Source of the DNA: Streptomyces sp. AA1529
GTDB lineage: Bacteria > Actinomycetota > Actinomycetes > Streptomycetales > Streptomycetaceae
Reading direction: 5' to 3'
Assembly (NCBI RefSeq): GCF_000280905.1
Contig: NZ_ALAP01000067.1
Span: forward strand, 1-49,169
DNA length: 49,169 bases
The position numbers and the translations under genes are program-made. The notes under the pieces were generated by a model. It made no database searches. It was not told where the DNA came from and saw only the letters and a list, made by a program, of their open reading frames with translations. Shown one piece after another: positions 33,459 to 43,400 of this stretch (positions within the stretch are counted from its first letter, which is position 1; every line of letters starts with the position of its first letter).

Positions 33459-33558
33459 GACCCCGACGGTACCAGAGTTCCAGAGTTTCCAGACTTCTTC
33501 CCGTTATTCCATGTACAGTCGGCGCCATCCGAAACCCCCGGCCCTCCTGGAGGCACCC
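33459..33558. promoter_or_regulatory. Divergent promoter region of the two defence-like operons
   Basis: These 100 bp separate the ATG at 33458 (minus) from the GTG at 33559 (plus) and must contain both promoters. This is the least GC-rich stretch nearby (gttattccatgtacagt). The GGAGG at 33549-33553 is the ribosome site of the plus-strand gene. Confidence 0.75.
33472..33496. repeat. Three direct repeats CCAGAGTT / CCAGAGTTT / CCAGACTT
   Basis: Three head-to-tail 8-9 bp repeats at 33472-33479, 33480-33488 and 33489-33496 lie within the divergent promoter region. They are candidate operator sites for a regulator acting on both operons, perhaps the 280-aa protein. Confidence 0.6.
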
Positions 33559-34881
33559 GTGACGGGACGCATCTTCCACACCTCCGACTGGCACCTGGGC
33601 CGCCAGCTCGGCCGCCACCGACGCGACACCGAAGTCGACGCCGTCCTGGACGAAATCATCGACATCACCGACGACTTCGCCCCCGACCTGATCGTGCACA
33701 GCGGCGACCTGTTCGACACCTCCCGGCCCGGCCTGGACGACCTGCGCCGCGCCGCGCAGGCGCTGCGCCGCCTCGGCGAGATCGCCCCCGTGGTCGTCGT
33801 CGCCGGCAACCACGACACCCGCAACGTCCTGGCCTTCCTGGAATTCATCCTGAACGGCACGGACATCCACACAGGCGAACAAGCCCGGGTCCGCTTCGCC
33901 ACCGACGCCCGCCCCGACGGTCTCCTGGTGGCCGACTACCCGACCCGCGACGGGGAGTTGACGCTGCGCATCGGCGCGCTGCCGTACCTTCACCCCAACC
34001 GGTTCGCCTACGACTTCACCGACCCCGCCCTGGCGACCGCCACCTACGCCCAGCGACTGCGCACCGTCCAGGCCGACGTCTACCGCCGCCTCGCCGCAGG
34101 ACGCGGCGCCCGCGACGTCCTGGTCTTCGCCGCCCATCTGTTCGTCGAAGGAGCCATCCCCTCCTACTCGGAACGCAAGCTCTCCATCGCCGACGACTAC
34201 GCGACGGCCGCCACCGACCTGCCCGACGTCGCCTACGGCGCCCTCGGCCACATCCACAAACCGCAGCGTGTCCAGCGCGCCGGATACCCGGCCCACTACG
34301 CCGGCAGCCCTCTGCAGATGGACTTCGGAGAGAGTAGCGACACCAAGAGCGTGGTCCTGGCCGAGGTCGGCCCGACCGGCACGCCCCGCATCGAACTCGT
34401 GCCCCTGACCTCCGGACGCCGCCTGGTCCGCCTGGAGGGCACCCTGGAAGAAATCGCACAGCGCGCGGGCCGGGTCCACGACGCCTGGGTGAAGGCGGTG
34501 GTGGACGTTGAGGTCCCCGACCCGTTCCTGCCGGACACCCTCGCCAAGCTGCTGCCGCGGGCGACCCTCGTCGCCGTCGACGAGCGCCGCGCCACGGCCA
34601 CCGAGACCCTGCCGGAGCAGCGCGAGACCCCCGCCGAACTGCCCGGCATCGAAGAGCTGCTGCGCGACTACCTGCCCGGACGCGGAACCACCGGCCTGGC
34701 CCTGGATCGCGCCATGACCGCCCTCGCACATCTGCAGGCCGAGCCCGACCTGGACGACCCGGCGCCATGTTGCGAGGAGACCCTGCTGACCGCGGCCGTC
34801 GAGGGCCGCCCCCTCGACGGCCTCGACCGCTCCGGCCTGCTGGCCGGCACCGACACCACCGCAGCGGAGAGGACGCGATGA
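33559..34881 (+). CDS. Mre11/SbcD-type nuclease subunit
   Basis: This metallophosphoesterase of 440 aa shows all Mre11 motifs: DWH (Asp10-Trp-His12), HSGDLFD (Gly49-Asp50), AGNHDTR (Asn-His in GNHD 83-86), AAHLFVEG and GALGHIHKPQ (GHIH 230-233). The C-terminal ~130 residues are the capping and Rad50-binding region. The GTG start at 33559 has GGAGG 5 nt upstream. It overlaps the rad50-like gene by ATGA, so the two subunits are made together. With Rad50 it would act as a two-metal endo/exonuclease on DNA ends and hairpins. It is probably not the housekeeping SbcD, judging by its place in this cluster; the housekeeping pair should be elsewhere in the genome. Confidence 0.93.
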   Translation: MTGRIFHTSDWHLGRQLGRHRRDTEVDAVLDEIIDITDDFAPDLIVHSGDLFDTSRPGLDDLRRAAQALRRLGEIAPVVVVAGNHDTRNVLAFLEFILNGTDIHTGEQARVRFATDARPDGLLVADYPTRDGELTLRIGALPYLHPNRFAYDFTDPALATATYAQRLRTVQADVYRRLAAGRGARDVLVFAAHLFVEGAIPSYSERKLSIADDYATAATDLPDVAYGALGHIHKPQRVQRAGYPAHYAGSPLQMDFGESSDTKSVVLAEVGPTGTPRIELVPLTSGRRLVRLEGTLEEIAQRAGRVHDAWVKAVVDVEVPDPFLPDTLAKLLPRATLVAVDERRATATETLPEQRETPAELPGIEELLRDYLPGRGTTGLALDRAMTALAHLQAEPDLDDPAPCCEETLLTAAVEGRPLDGLDRSGLLAGTDTTAAERTR

Positions 34882-37800
34882 AGCCCCTGACGCTCACCCT
34901 GAATGGATTCCGCAGCTACCCCGGCCGGGTCACCATCGATTTCACCGGCACGGGCCTGATCGGCGCCCTCGGCGACACCGGGGCCGGCAAAAGCAGCCTG
35001 CTCGACGGCATCACCTATGCCTTGTTCCGCAAGAGCTCCTGGAAAGCCAGCAGTCCGGGGCAGCTCATCGCCGACGGAGCAAAAGCCATGAGCGTCGACC
35101 TCACGTTCCTGCACGAGGGGCAGCGCTGGCACGTCCACCGCACCATGCATGCCACCAACCCGAACGCCGGCCGGCACCACCTGAAGAACCTCGACACCGG
35201 CGAGGAGATAGACAACGCCGGTCACGTCGACGACCGCCTCAAAGCGGTGCTGCAGATGAGCTACGAGACGTTCCTGCGCGTGGGGCTGCTTCCGCAGGGC
35301 AAGTTCGACCAGCTCGTCGTCGCGGCACCCAAGGAACGCGGCAAGCTGCTGCGCGAACTGTTCGGGGCGGAGTCGCTGGAGTCCATCCAGCGGACGGCGG
35401 CCCGCCAGCGTGAATCCCTCAACGGCCTGCTTGCGGGCGCGGAGGCCAAGCGCGCGTCCATGCCGGACAACCCCGAGCAGGCTGCCGAAGAAGCCGGCGC
35501 GGCCGCCGGGCAGGCCGAAGCCCGCGCCGAACACCTGAAGGAGGCCATCGACCGCATCACCCAGCTGCAGACGGAAGCAGCCACGGCCCAGGCCGCGACC
35601 GAGGGGGCTACGGCCGCCGCGCGCACGCTCTCCGCACGCGTTGTGGCCGACGCGGGCGCCGCCCTCGAAGCCCTCGAACCGGTCGCGGCCGACATCACCG
35701 CGCGAGGCGAGGCCCTGACCCTCGAGGCCACCCGTGCCGCAGAGCAGGAAAGCAGCCTGAAGGCCGCGATCGAGCGGGCGAACACAGAAGGCGAAGGCCA
35801 AGACGCCCTCAGCAAAGCCGTGGTGGTCCTTGAAGCCCTCGCAGCAAACGCCGAAGAGCTCCGAGACGAACGCGACCGGCTCGCCCAGCAGAGCGAACAA
35901 CTCGCCGGTGAAGGCGAGACCATCGCCCGCACCGAAGCCGAACTCACCGAACGCGCCGCGCAGGTGGACCCGTTGGCGCAGCAGGCGCATGCCGCCGCCC
36001 AAGCGGCCAAGCATGTGCGGCACAAGGCCACCACCGCCCGCACCGAGCTGACCGCGGCCCTCGCAGCAGTCGGCCGCGTCGCCGGCGCCGTCCGAGACCA
36101 GACCGCCGCGACGAGCCGGCACCAAGCCGCTCAAGACGACTGCGACGGGATGCAAGAGGCACACGCTGCAGCAACAGAGACCCAGAACGTCGCCCAGGCG
36201 CACGTGGACACACTGCAACAACGCGACCGGGCCGTCGCGCTCGCCGCCGAGCTGCACGCTGGCGACGACTGCCCCGTCTGCCGTCGGCAACTCCCGGACG
36301 GCTTCGAGCCGGCCACCGCCGCCGATGCCGCCGAGCTGGCCGAGGCACGAACCCAACTCACCCAGGCGAACAGCGCCGAAAAGACCGCCGCCGCCCAGCT
36401 CGCCCAGGCCCGCGCCAGCCTGACCGTGGCCGAAACGGCCATCCAGGACCGGGACACGGACCACCGCGAGGCACAGCAGGCCGCGCGCGAAGCCACCGCC
36501 AAAGCGAAGTGCGCCTTCAGTGATCTCGCGACCACGGCCCCCGCCGATCATGGCTTCGACGACGAGGAGGCGTCGGCGACACTGACCGCCATCACCACCG
36601 CCACCGACGGAGCCGACTACAGCGAGGAGTCCCTCGAGCGGAATGCTGCACCGGTTACTGACGCGATCACTGCATGTGAACAGGCCGCCGAGGCTCATGC
36701 CGAGCAGCTGCAGGACGACGTGCGCCACCGCAGGGCCCGGGTCGAGACGGACCGCGCGACGTTCACAGAACGCAAGAACTCCCACCAACGCGCCGCCGCC
36801 GACCAGCAGAGCGCTCTTGCCGCACACACCCGCGCCGTGGACAAGACCACCCGCGCGGTGGCCGCGCTGCCCCCGCAGATCCGGGCCACGCTGCCCGGCG
36901 TTGTCATCGAGGTGACCGCCGACGCGGCGTCCACCGCACTCGCCGCCGTGACCGCCCGGCAGGCCGCACTCCAAGACCTGCTCGACCAGCGGGAATCAGC
37001 ACGGCAGAAGCAGTCCGCCGTGCTCGGCCGGCAGCGCGCCCTCGACGAAGAAGCCCGCACCCGTGTGGAGCGCCCACTGAGCGAACTGCGCGGCCACCTG
37101 GACGCCTGGGCCCAGGCCGTCACCGACGCTGACACGCACCTCGACGCAGCCGACGTGTACCCCGTGCCCCAGGCCCCCGCCGCAGCAGAAATCTCTGCCA
37201 CCCGCCAGTTCGCCACCGAACTGGCCACGGCCACCACGGCGCTGCACAGCCGGCTCGCCACGCGGGCCGACGCCGCAGCCCAGCGCGCAGCGGCCGCAAC
37301 AGCGAGTCTGCGGGACCACAGGACTCAGCTCGCCGACGTCGACGGGTTCGACCCCGCCGCCGACCTGACGGCAGCAGACGCCCTGCACCCTCTGGTTGCG
37401 GCCGCCGCACAGGCGAAGTGGGAGGCCAAGCAACAGCGCCGGCAACAACACAGCGCACAGGAGTCGATCAAATCGGCCGCCGACCTGGACTTCGCCATCA
37501 CCGCCGGCCGCACCCGGTGCGAGGCGCTGGACGTGCTGCGCCGCGAACTGGTCGACGCCAAGTTCCTGAGCCATCTCACGACGCTGCGCACCCGCGCGCT
37601 GCGCGACGTTGCCAGCGAGCTGCTCGGCCAGATGTCCGACGGACGATTCGGCTTCGCCGAAAGTTTCGAGATCATAAGCCGCACCTCCGGGGTCGTCCAT
37701 CCTCCGAACCGGCTGTCCGGCGGGGAGAAGTTCCAGGCCTCGCTCGCGCTCGCGCTGGCCCTGGCCGAACTGCACTCCCGCAGCGGATCGAGCCTGGGCT

Positions 37801-38060
37801 CCCTGTTCCTCGACGAAGGTTTCGCCGCCCTCGATGCAGCCGCGCTGGATGCGGCCTTGGAGGTGCTGCGCGCGCGGGCCGGCAGCGACCGCCTCGTCAT
37901 GGTGATCAGCCATCTGCACGCCGTCGCCGAGGCCGTCGACGAGGTGCTGTGGGTGGAACGGGCCGCCACAGGGTCCAGTGCTCGCTGGCTGACCCCGACC
38001 GAGCGCGACGACCTGGTGCAGGCCGACCTGGCCAGCGGCCTGCAGTCCCTGGCGCCCTAG
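34878..38060 (+). CDS. Rad50/SbcC-type ATPase with zinc hook
   Basis: This protein of 1060 aa has an N-terminal lobe with Walker A ALGDTGAGKSSLLD (30-43) and Q-loop region LLPQGKFDQLVVA. Two long alanine/glutamate-rich coiled coils are joined by a zinc hook DDCPVCRRQL (Cys465-x2-Cys468). The C-terminal lobe has signature LSGGEKFQASLALALA (from about 946), Walker B SLFLDEGFAALD (about 975-986) and H-loop VISHLHAVAEAVD. The length is typical of SbcC. It dimerises through the hook and head and holds the Mre11 dimer. It starts inside the stop of the preceding gene (ATGA). The next gene starts 113 bp further on. Confidence 0.95.
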   Translation: MKPLTLTLNGFRSYPGRVTIDFTGTGLIGALGDTGAGKSSLLDGITYALFRKSSWKASSPGQLIADGAKAMSVDLTFLHEGQRWHVHRTMHATNPNAGRHHLKNLDTGEEIDNAGHVDDRLKAVLQMSYETFLRVGLLPQGKFDQLVVAAPKERGKLLRELFGAESLESIQRTAARQRESLNGLLAGAEAKRASMPDNPEQAAEEAGAAAGQAEARAEHLKEAIDRITQLQTEAATAQAATEGATAAARTLSARVVADAGAALEALEPVAADITARGEALTLEATRAAEQESSLKAAIERANTEGEGQDALSKAVVVLEALAANAEELRDERDRLAQQSEQLAGEGETIARTEAELTERAAQVDPLAQQAHAAAQAAKHVRHKATTARTELTAALAAVGRVAGAVRDQTAATSRHQAAQDDCDGMQEAHAAATETQNVAQAHVDTLQQRDRAVALAAELHAGDDCPVCRRQLPDGFEPATAADAAELAEARTQLTQANSAEKTAAAQLAQARASLTVAETAIQDRDTDHREAQQAAREATAKAKCAFSDLATTAPADHGFDDEEASATLTAITTATDGADYSEESLERNAAPVTDAITACEQAAEAHAEQLQDDVRHRRARVETDRATFTERKNSHQRAAADQQSALAAHTRAVDKTTRAVAALPPQIRATLPGVVIEVTADAASTALAAVTARQAALQDLLDQRESARQKQSAVLGRQRALDEEARTRVERPLSELRGHLDAWAQAVTDADTHLDAADVYPVPQAPAAAEISATRQFATELATATTALHSRLATRADAAAQRAAAATASLRDHRTQLADVDGFDPAADLTAADALHPLVAAAAQAKWEAKQQRRQQHSAQESIKSAADLDFAITAGRTRCEALDVLRRELVDAKFLSHLTTLRTRALRDVASELLGQMSDGRFGFAESFEIISRTSGVVHPPNRLSGGEKFQASLALALALAELHSRSGSSLGSLFLDEGFAALDAAALDAALEVLRARAGSDRLVMVISHLHAVAEAVDEVLWVERAATGSSARWLTPTERDDLVQADLASGLQSLAP

Positions 38061-38173
38061 CGGTGCCAGCGGCGTGGGGGACGACGCGAGGCCCTCTGGC
38101 CCGCAGGTGTCCTGAGAGGCCACCCTCATCTTGATCGCGTGACAGCAGTTCATGGGGCGGGAAAGGAAAATGG

Positions 38174-39664
38174 ATGTCTGAAGCGGGACTTCACGGCCGC
38201 GACACGCTGGGACTGGCAACCCGTGTGAAGGCGCTCGCGGTCGCCGACCCGGTCCTCGACCTGGAACGCCGCAAACCCCTCCTCGCCTCGCGCGAGTGGA
38301 CCGGCTACCAGATGGAGGAACTGGCACTCACCGCCATCGACACCGTCACCCTGAAGATGGACTTCGACGACGGTGCACGCCACGAGGACATCGTGGCCGC
38401 CATGGCACGCGTCGCGGGACTCCAGATGCCACAGCGCGACCGCGACGAACACACCGCCGTCGCCCGCTGGGTCCTCGACAGCCTGCTGAACGTCGGCACC
38501 GTCGACCGCGACTTCAGCCACGACTACGGCATCGTCCTCCACGGCGCCTACACCACGCAGACCTTTCCCTTCAAACTGCTGCGCGAAGTGCCCGGCCCCG
38601 ACGGGCGGCCGCGGCTGCGCGCCTCCAACGAAGCGATCGCCGTCCTCGTCGGGGCCGTCGACCTCGACATCGCCTCCGAACAGGTCGCCGCCGACGCCAA
38701 ACTGGAGGCTCTGGTGCGCCGAGGGCGGCTGTCCGACGCGCACCGCGCTGCGGAAATGGCACTGCGCCGCACCGTGCAATACACCGAACACATCCGTTCC
38801 CGGCTGGAAGGCATGCGCCGCGACATCCGCTCGGTGGACTGGGTCCGTGACGTGCAGAGCATGCAGACCGAAGCACTCGAGCACATCGAGGACCGCATCA
38901 ACGCCGAAAACACCATCAAGGACAACCTGGTCCGGATCATGGAGAACAGCACGGAGGACACCACCCCGGCCCAGGCCGCCGAGCTGATCGCGATCCTCGA
39001 GGAGTGCCTGCGCAGACACGCCTCACTCCAGGCGAATCTGCAGGAGGTCGGCGAACGGTTCCGTGCCGAACAAGAACGTCAGAGCTTCGTGCCGCCCCCC
39101 AGCCGGTCCCATGTCGCACTCGAACGCCAGCTCCTCGAACCGGTCCTGCAGTTGCCGGTCCGGCAGGCGAACCCGCTCCTCGACACGTTCGCCACCGCCG
39201 CGACCCCGCCGCACCGCCCGGCGATCATCTACCTCCCGGACCTGATCACCGGCCTGATGACACCGCCGAGCGAACCCGACGGCGACGACGGCCTGATCAT
39301 CGAGCCCGAATTCGGCGACACCACAGACGACTCCGCCTTCCGCGACGAGCAGTACACGGCCGTCACAGCACTGCTCAAGCACACCGACATCGACGGCACC
39401 CGCCTGTCCGCACTCCTGGACGCGGCCCGCCGGCACGGCATGCCCGCCGGGCAGGGCAACCTCGACCACCTGCTGGCCCTGCACGTACTGGGCCTGTTCG
39501 GCGCCCCGCGCCACGACCCCGCCCGCGGCACCGTCCTGGCAGCCCTCGCCGACGACCACGAACTGGACGACGCCCGGTTCGCCGGCCACGACCTGCTCGT
39601 GGTCCACGGCCCAGCCGCCGCCATCCCGCCTACCGACAACAGCCTCGAGGAGGGCACGGCATGA
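38174..39664 (+). CDS. JetA/MukF-like kleisin subunit (Wadjet-like)
   Basis: This protein of 496 aa is soluble and helical. It starts with a winged-helix-like region (residues 20-140, WTGYQMEELALTAIDTVTLKMDF...VARWVLDSLLNVGTVDRDFSHDYG), then a helical bundle with heptads (HIRSRLEGMRRDIRSVDWVRDVQSMQTEALEHIEDRINAENTIKDNLVRIMEN), and ends with an acidic strand/helix region (PDGDDGLIIEPEFGDTTDD) followed by a small C-terminal domain. Layout and position before a MukE-like, an SMC-like and a JetD-like gene identify it as the kleisin of a Wadjet/MukBEF-type complex. GGGAAAGGA precedes ATG 38174. It overlaps the next gene by ATGA. Confidence 0.8.
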   Translation: MSEAGLHGRDTLGLATRVKALAVADPVLDLERRKPLLASREWTGYQMEELALTAIDTVTLKMDFDDGARHEDIVAAMARVAGLQMPQRDRDEHTAVARWVLDSLLNVGTVDRDFSHDYGIVLHGAYTTQTFPFKLLREVPGPDGRPRLRASNEAIAVLVGAVDLDIASEQVAADAKLEALVRRGRLSDAHRAAEMALRRTVQYTEHIRSRLEGMRRDIRSVDWVRDVQSMQTEALEHIEDRINAENTIKDNLVRIMENSTEDTTPAQAAELIAILEECLRRHASLQANLQEVGERFRAEQERQSFVPPPSRSHVALERQLLEPVLQLPVRQANPLLDTFATAATPPHRPAIIYLPDLITGLMTPPSEPDGDDGLIIEPEFGDTTDDSAFRDEQYTAVTALLKHTDIDGTRLSALLDAARRHGMPAGQGNLDHLLALHVLGLFGAPRHDPARGTVLAALADDHELDDARFAGHDLLVVHGPAAAIPPTDNSLEEGTA

Positions 39665-40470
39665 ACAACCCCGACGACACCGCCGCCGTCAACCGGCTGC
39701 TCGCCTGCGGCTTCCAACCGGGGCTGACACCCCGACGCAACGCCGAGTACGCCACGCTCGTCGACCGCTGCCGCACCGACCCGGACTTTGCGCGGCTGCT
39801 GCACGCCGCCGCACGCGGCTTCGACCTCACGGTGATCGCCGTCGACCCCCGGGCCGGACTGGTGCTCGGGGCGACCGCCGAAACCCAGTTCGCGGTCAGC
39901 GTCACCGACCACATCACCAGGCCCGCCGACCGGCCGATCGCGGCACTGGCCCACCTGGCCATCGCCGCACTCGCCTACTACCGCCCCGAAGACCTGGACG
40001 ACCCCTCCCATATCGGCCGCATCACGGTCCGCCACGTCGACGAGATGGTCGAGCGGGCCACCAAGGAACTGGAACGCCAAGCTGCCGAAGCCGACACCGA
40101 CGACGGAGTCCCGGCCGACCACCCGGACCTGATGCAGCTGTGGCGCTACTACCAGCGGCGCAACCCCGTCTCCTCCACCGGGGACGACCGCGCCCACTCC
40201 AAGAGCAGGCACGCCCTCATCAAGCGGGTTGCCGAATACCTCGCGGACAACGGGATGCTGCGCCGCGCCGGCAAGGAGAACGGCGGAACCTACACCACCA
40301 CGGCCCGCTACCAGATCCAAGTACGGGAGCTGGCCGGACAGCAGATGCTCGGCCACCTCGCCGAACTCGGCATCACCGTGGGCCCCGACGGGTCACCCGC
40401 CTTCAACAGCACCGAAACCACCGCCGCTGTCCCCGCAGCGCCGGCGCCCTCAGCCGAGCGAGGAGAGTGA
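39661..40470 (+). CDS. JetB/MukE-like (KITE) winged-helix subunit
   Basis: This protein of 269 aa is coupled to the kleisin gene by ATGA. It shows a first winged-helix-like region (ALAHLAIAALAYYRPEDLDD...GRITVRHVDEMVERATKELERQAAE) and a second at about 180-235 (SRHALIKRVAEYLADNGMLRRAGKENGGTYTTTARYQIQVRELAG), where the wing is GKENGGTYTTTARYQ. In Wadjet and MukBEF this subunit dimerises on the kleisin and helps clamp DNA. The sequence is remote from DUF4194 text that I know, so the family call rests on size, order and the tandem winged helix. Confidence 0.75.
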   Translation: MNNPDDTAAVNRLLACGFQPGLTPRRNAEYATLVDRCRTDPDFARLLHAAARGFDLTVIAVDPRAGLVLGATAETQFAVSVTDHITRPADRPIAALAHLAIAALAYYRPEDLDDPSHIGRITVRHVDEMVERATKELERQAAEADTDDGVPADHPDLMQLWRYYQRRNPVSSTGDDRAHSKSRHALIKRVAEYLADNGMLRRAGKENGGTYTTTARYQIQVRELAGQQMLGHLAELGITVGPDGSPAFNSTETTAAVPAAPAPSAERGE

Positions 40471-40476
40471 GCAGAC

Positions 40477-43400
40477 ATGTACGAGCTGAACCGCATCCGC
40501 CTGTACAATATCGGCCCGAGCGCGGCCCGATACGGCGACGTCCTGCTGGACCTGTCCGAGGGCGGCTCGCCGATCCCCGCCACCACCCTGATCCCCACCG
40601 CCGGCCAGCTGCTCCAGCGTCCCGCACCGGCAACTCTGCTCGTGCTGGAGAACGGCGGCGGGAAGTCCGTGCTGATCCGGATGCTGCTGGCCACGGTGCT
40701 GCCCGAGCGGCAGTCCCGCAAAGGCCGCGAGGCGCTGCGCGCCTATGTGGTGTCCGCAGCAGCCCCCTCGCATGTGGCCCTGGAATGGGTCCATGTCCGC
40801 ACCGGCGAAACGCTGGTGACCGGACAGGTATTGACCCCGGCCACGGACGGCACGGTGGAGCGGACGTTCTACTCACTGACCCCCAACGCCGAGACGACCC
40901 TGGCCACGCTGCCGTTCGCCGATGCCGGGCGCCGACTGCGGATGAACGCCTACCAGGACGCGCTCAGGCGGCTGGACACCGATGACAAGACGCTCCGCCT
41001 GGAGGTTGAAAAACGGCAGGGAGAGTGGGAGAAGCACCTGCGGCGGCTCGGCCTGGAACCGGACCTGTTCGCGGTCCAGCAGGCCATGAACGTCGACGAG
41101 GGGGACGCGGCCGAGGCATTCAAGACCACCACCGGCCGGCAGTTCGTGCACTGGCTGCTGAGCAAGGCCACGGACGCCGAGAACTTCACCGAGCTGGGCG
41201 AAGCCTTCGGCGCCTACGCCAAAAACATCGGCCGCCGCGAGCAACTCCTGCTGGACCGCGACTTCTCCACCGCCATGGCCACGGCCGCCGGCCACCTTGC
41301 CCGCCGGCGCACCGAGCAGAAAACACAGGTGACGGCCGCCCAACACGCGGCGACGACACTGGGCCAGCTCGCAGCACAAGTGGGTGCCTGCGTCCAGCAC
41401 GCGGACACGGAACTGTCCACACTCCGCAAGGAACACGCAGCGGCGAAGGCGGACGCCGAGCAACAGCAGCAGGCCCGCAACGAGGCCGACCTGCTCCACA
41501 AGGAAGTGCGCCGCCAGACCCTGGTGCTGCGCCTCGACGCGGCCGGCTCCGAGTTGTCCCGGACACAGGATCAGCTGGCCGCCGAACGCGACGAGCTGGC
41601 TGCCTGGGCAGTCGTTCCCAAGGTCCTGAAAGCAGCCGCCGCACGCGAGAAGTACCGGGTCGCCAGCGATCTCCTGGACGATGCCGAACAAGCGGCCGGA
41701 ACTGCCCGGCTCCACCGCGATCAGGCCGGCGCCCGGTTCGCCGGAGCCCTGCAGAGCAGCAGGCAGCAGTGCGTGGAACAGGCCGACCACCTGGACAACG
41801 CGGTCTCGATCAGCAAGAACGAGGCAGCCGAGGCACAACATGATGGGACCAAACGGCAGGGGCAGGCCACCGAGTGCACCGTCCGAGCCGAACTGCTCGG
41901 CCAACACATTGAGCAGTTGGACGCGCGCCTTGAAGAAGCCTGTCAGGCCGGCCTTGTGGCCGAGGACGAAACCGTGGCCGAAGCCGATGCCCGCCTGCAG
42001 ACCAAGGCCACCGACAGCAAGAATGAGGCAACGCGGCAACGCGAGCACTACGAGCACCTCGAGCAGGAGACCCGCCAGCTCGACGCGGCCGCGAACAAGC
42101 TGATCGAGCCCGAAGTCCAGGCCCGCCAAGCAGCGCAGACCGCGCAACAAGCCGTCGATGACACCCACAAGGGCGCAGCGGAACTCGCCGCCCGCCTCCT
42201 GCTGCGTGAACTCGCCGAACTCGACGGTGACGAGGATGTACCCGGCGGCGACCCCGCACAGTGGCTGGAAGAGAACGCTCCCACCCTGCGAAACCTGGCC
42301 GCCGCAGCCCAAGCAGCGGCCACACATCACCTGGATCTGCTGCGGGCCGAAGAACAGGCAGACCAGCGACTCCTCGCGGCTCTCAGAGTCGAGGGCGAGG
42401 CGCTGATGCCGCCGCGCACACAGGTCGAGGACCTCCTCAAACTGCTGGACCAGCACCAGATCACCGCCACCTCGGGCTGGAACGCACTGCAGCAGCTGGT
42501 GAATCCTCACCGGCACGCGGCAACGATCCAAGCCCACCCTGCAGTTGTCGACGGCATTGTGGTGCCCGACCACGAGGCACTCGACAAGGCACGGATCCTT
42601 CTCGCGCAGATGCCGCAGCTACCGGACGCGGCCGTGCTCGTCTCCACCCCCGAGCCACTGGAGACAGAACTTCCCCCGTCCGGCAGCGGCTTCGTCGTCG
42701 AACCGACCCCCGCCCTCCATGACGTCCAAGCAGCCGCCGAGCTGCGCGAACAAGTCGAAGCCCGCATCCAAGACCGCCGCCGCGCCCAGCACACCTACAC
42801 CGAACGGCAAACCGCCGCCTTCCAACTCGAAGGCCGCCTCACTAACTGGCTGCGCGACCACCCGACAGGACACATCGGGCAACTGCGCTCCGTCGCAAAC
42901 GCCCGGCAGGCCGATGCCACCAATGCCGCGTCCGCACTCGACACCGCCCGCGAAACCTACCGACAGACCGCCAACACCCTGGCGGATCTCGCCCCCACCC
43001 TCGCGGACACCGAACAGACCGCCCGGGACACCGCCCGCGACGCCGAATCCATCCATCAGCTCGCCGGCGACGCCGCCGAGGCCGACACACACCGCGCACA
43101 GATCCGCACCCTGAATGCCGAGGCCGAACAACACCGCACGGCAGCTGCGGAGCTGCGCGAGCAAGCCGACCGACTCCGCGACCACGCCACGGAATACGCC
43201 GTGCGGGCAGAGTCGCTGCGCCGCGATGCCGCAGCTTACGAAGCCCGGCTGGCCAAGGTCGTCCATGGAGACCAACCCCTCATCTCCAGTCCCGGCGAGT
43301 ACGACCTGGCCACGCTGGAGATCTCCTACCAGGAAGCCGCCGAGGGCTTCCGCGCCGTGGAAGTCGGCGAGGACCTGCGCCGCCGCGTCGAGGGGGCACA

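Noticed and set aside
34668..36974. 768-aa minus-strand frame opposite the Rad50-like gene
   Set aside because: It is a shadow frame created by high G+C at third positions. It has glycine/valine low-complexity text and no domain, while the plus strand has all ABC-ATPase motifs.
40873..42573. 566-aa minus-strand frame inside the SMC gene
   Set aside because: It is a shadow of the coiled-coil region; no start signal and no domain.
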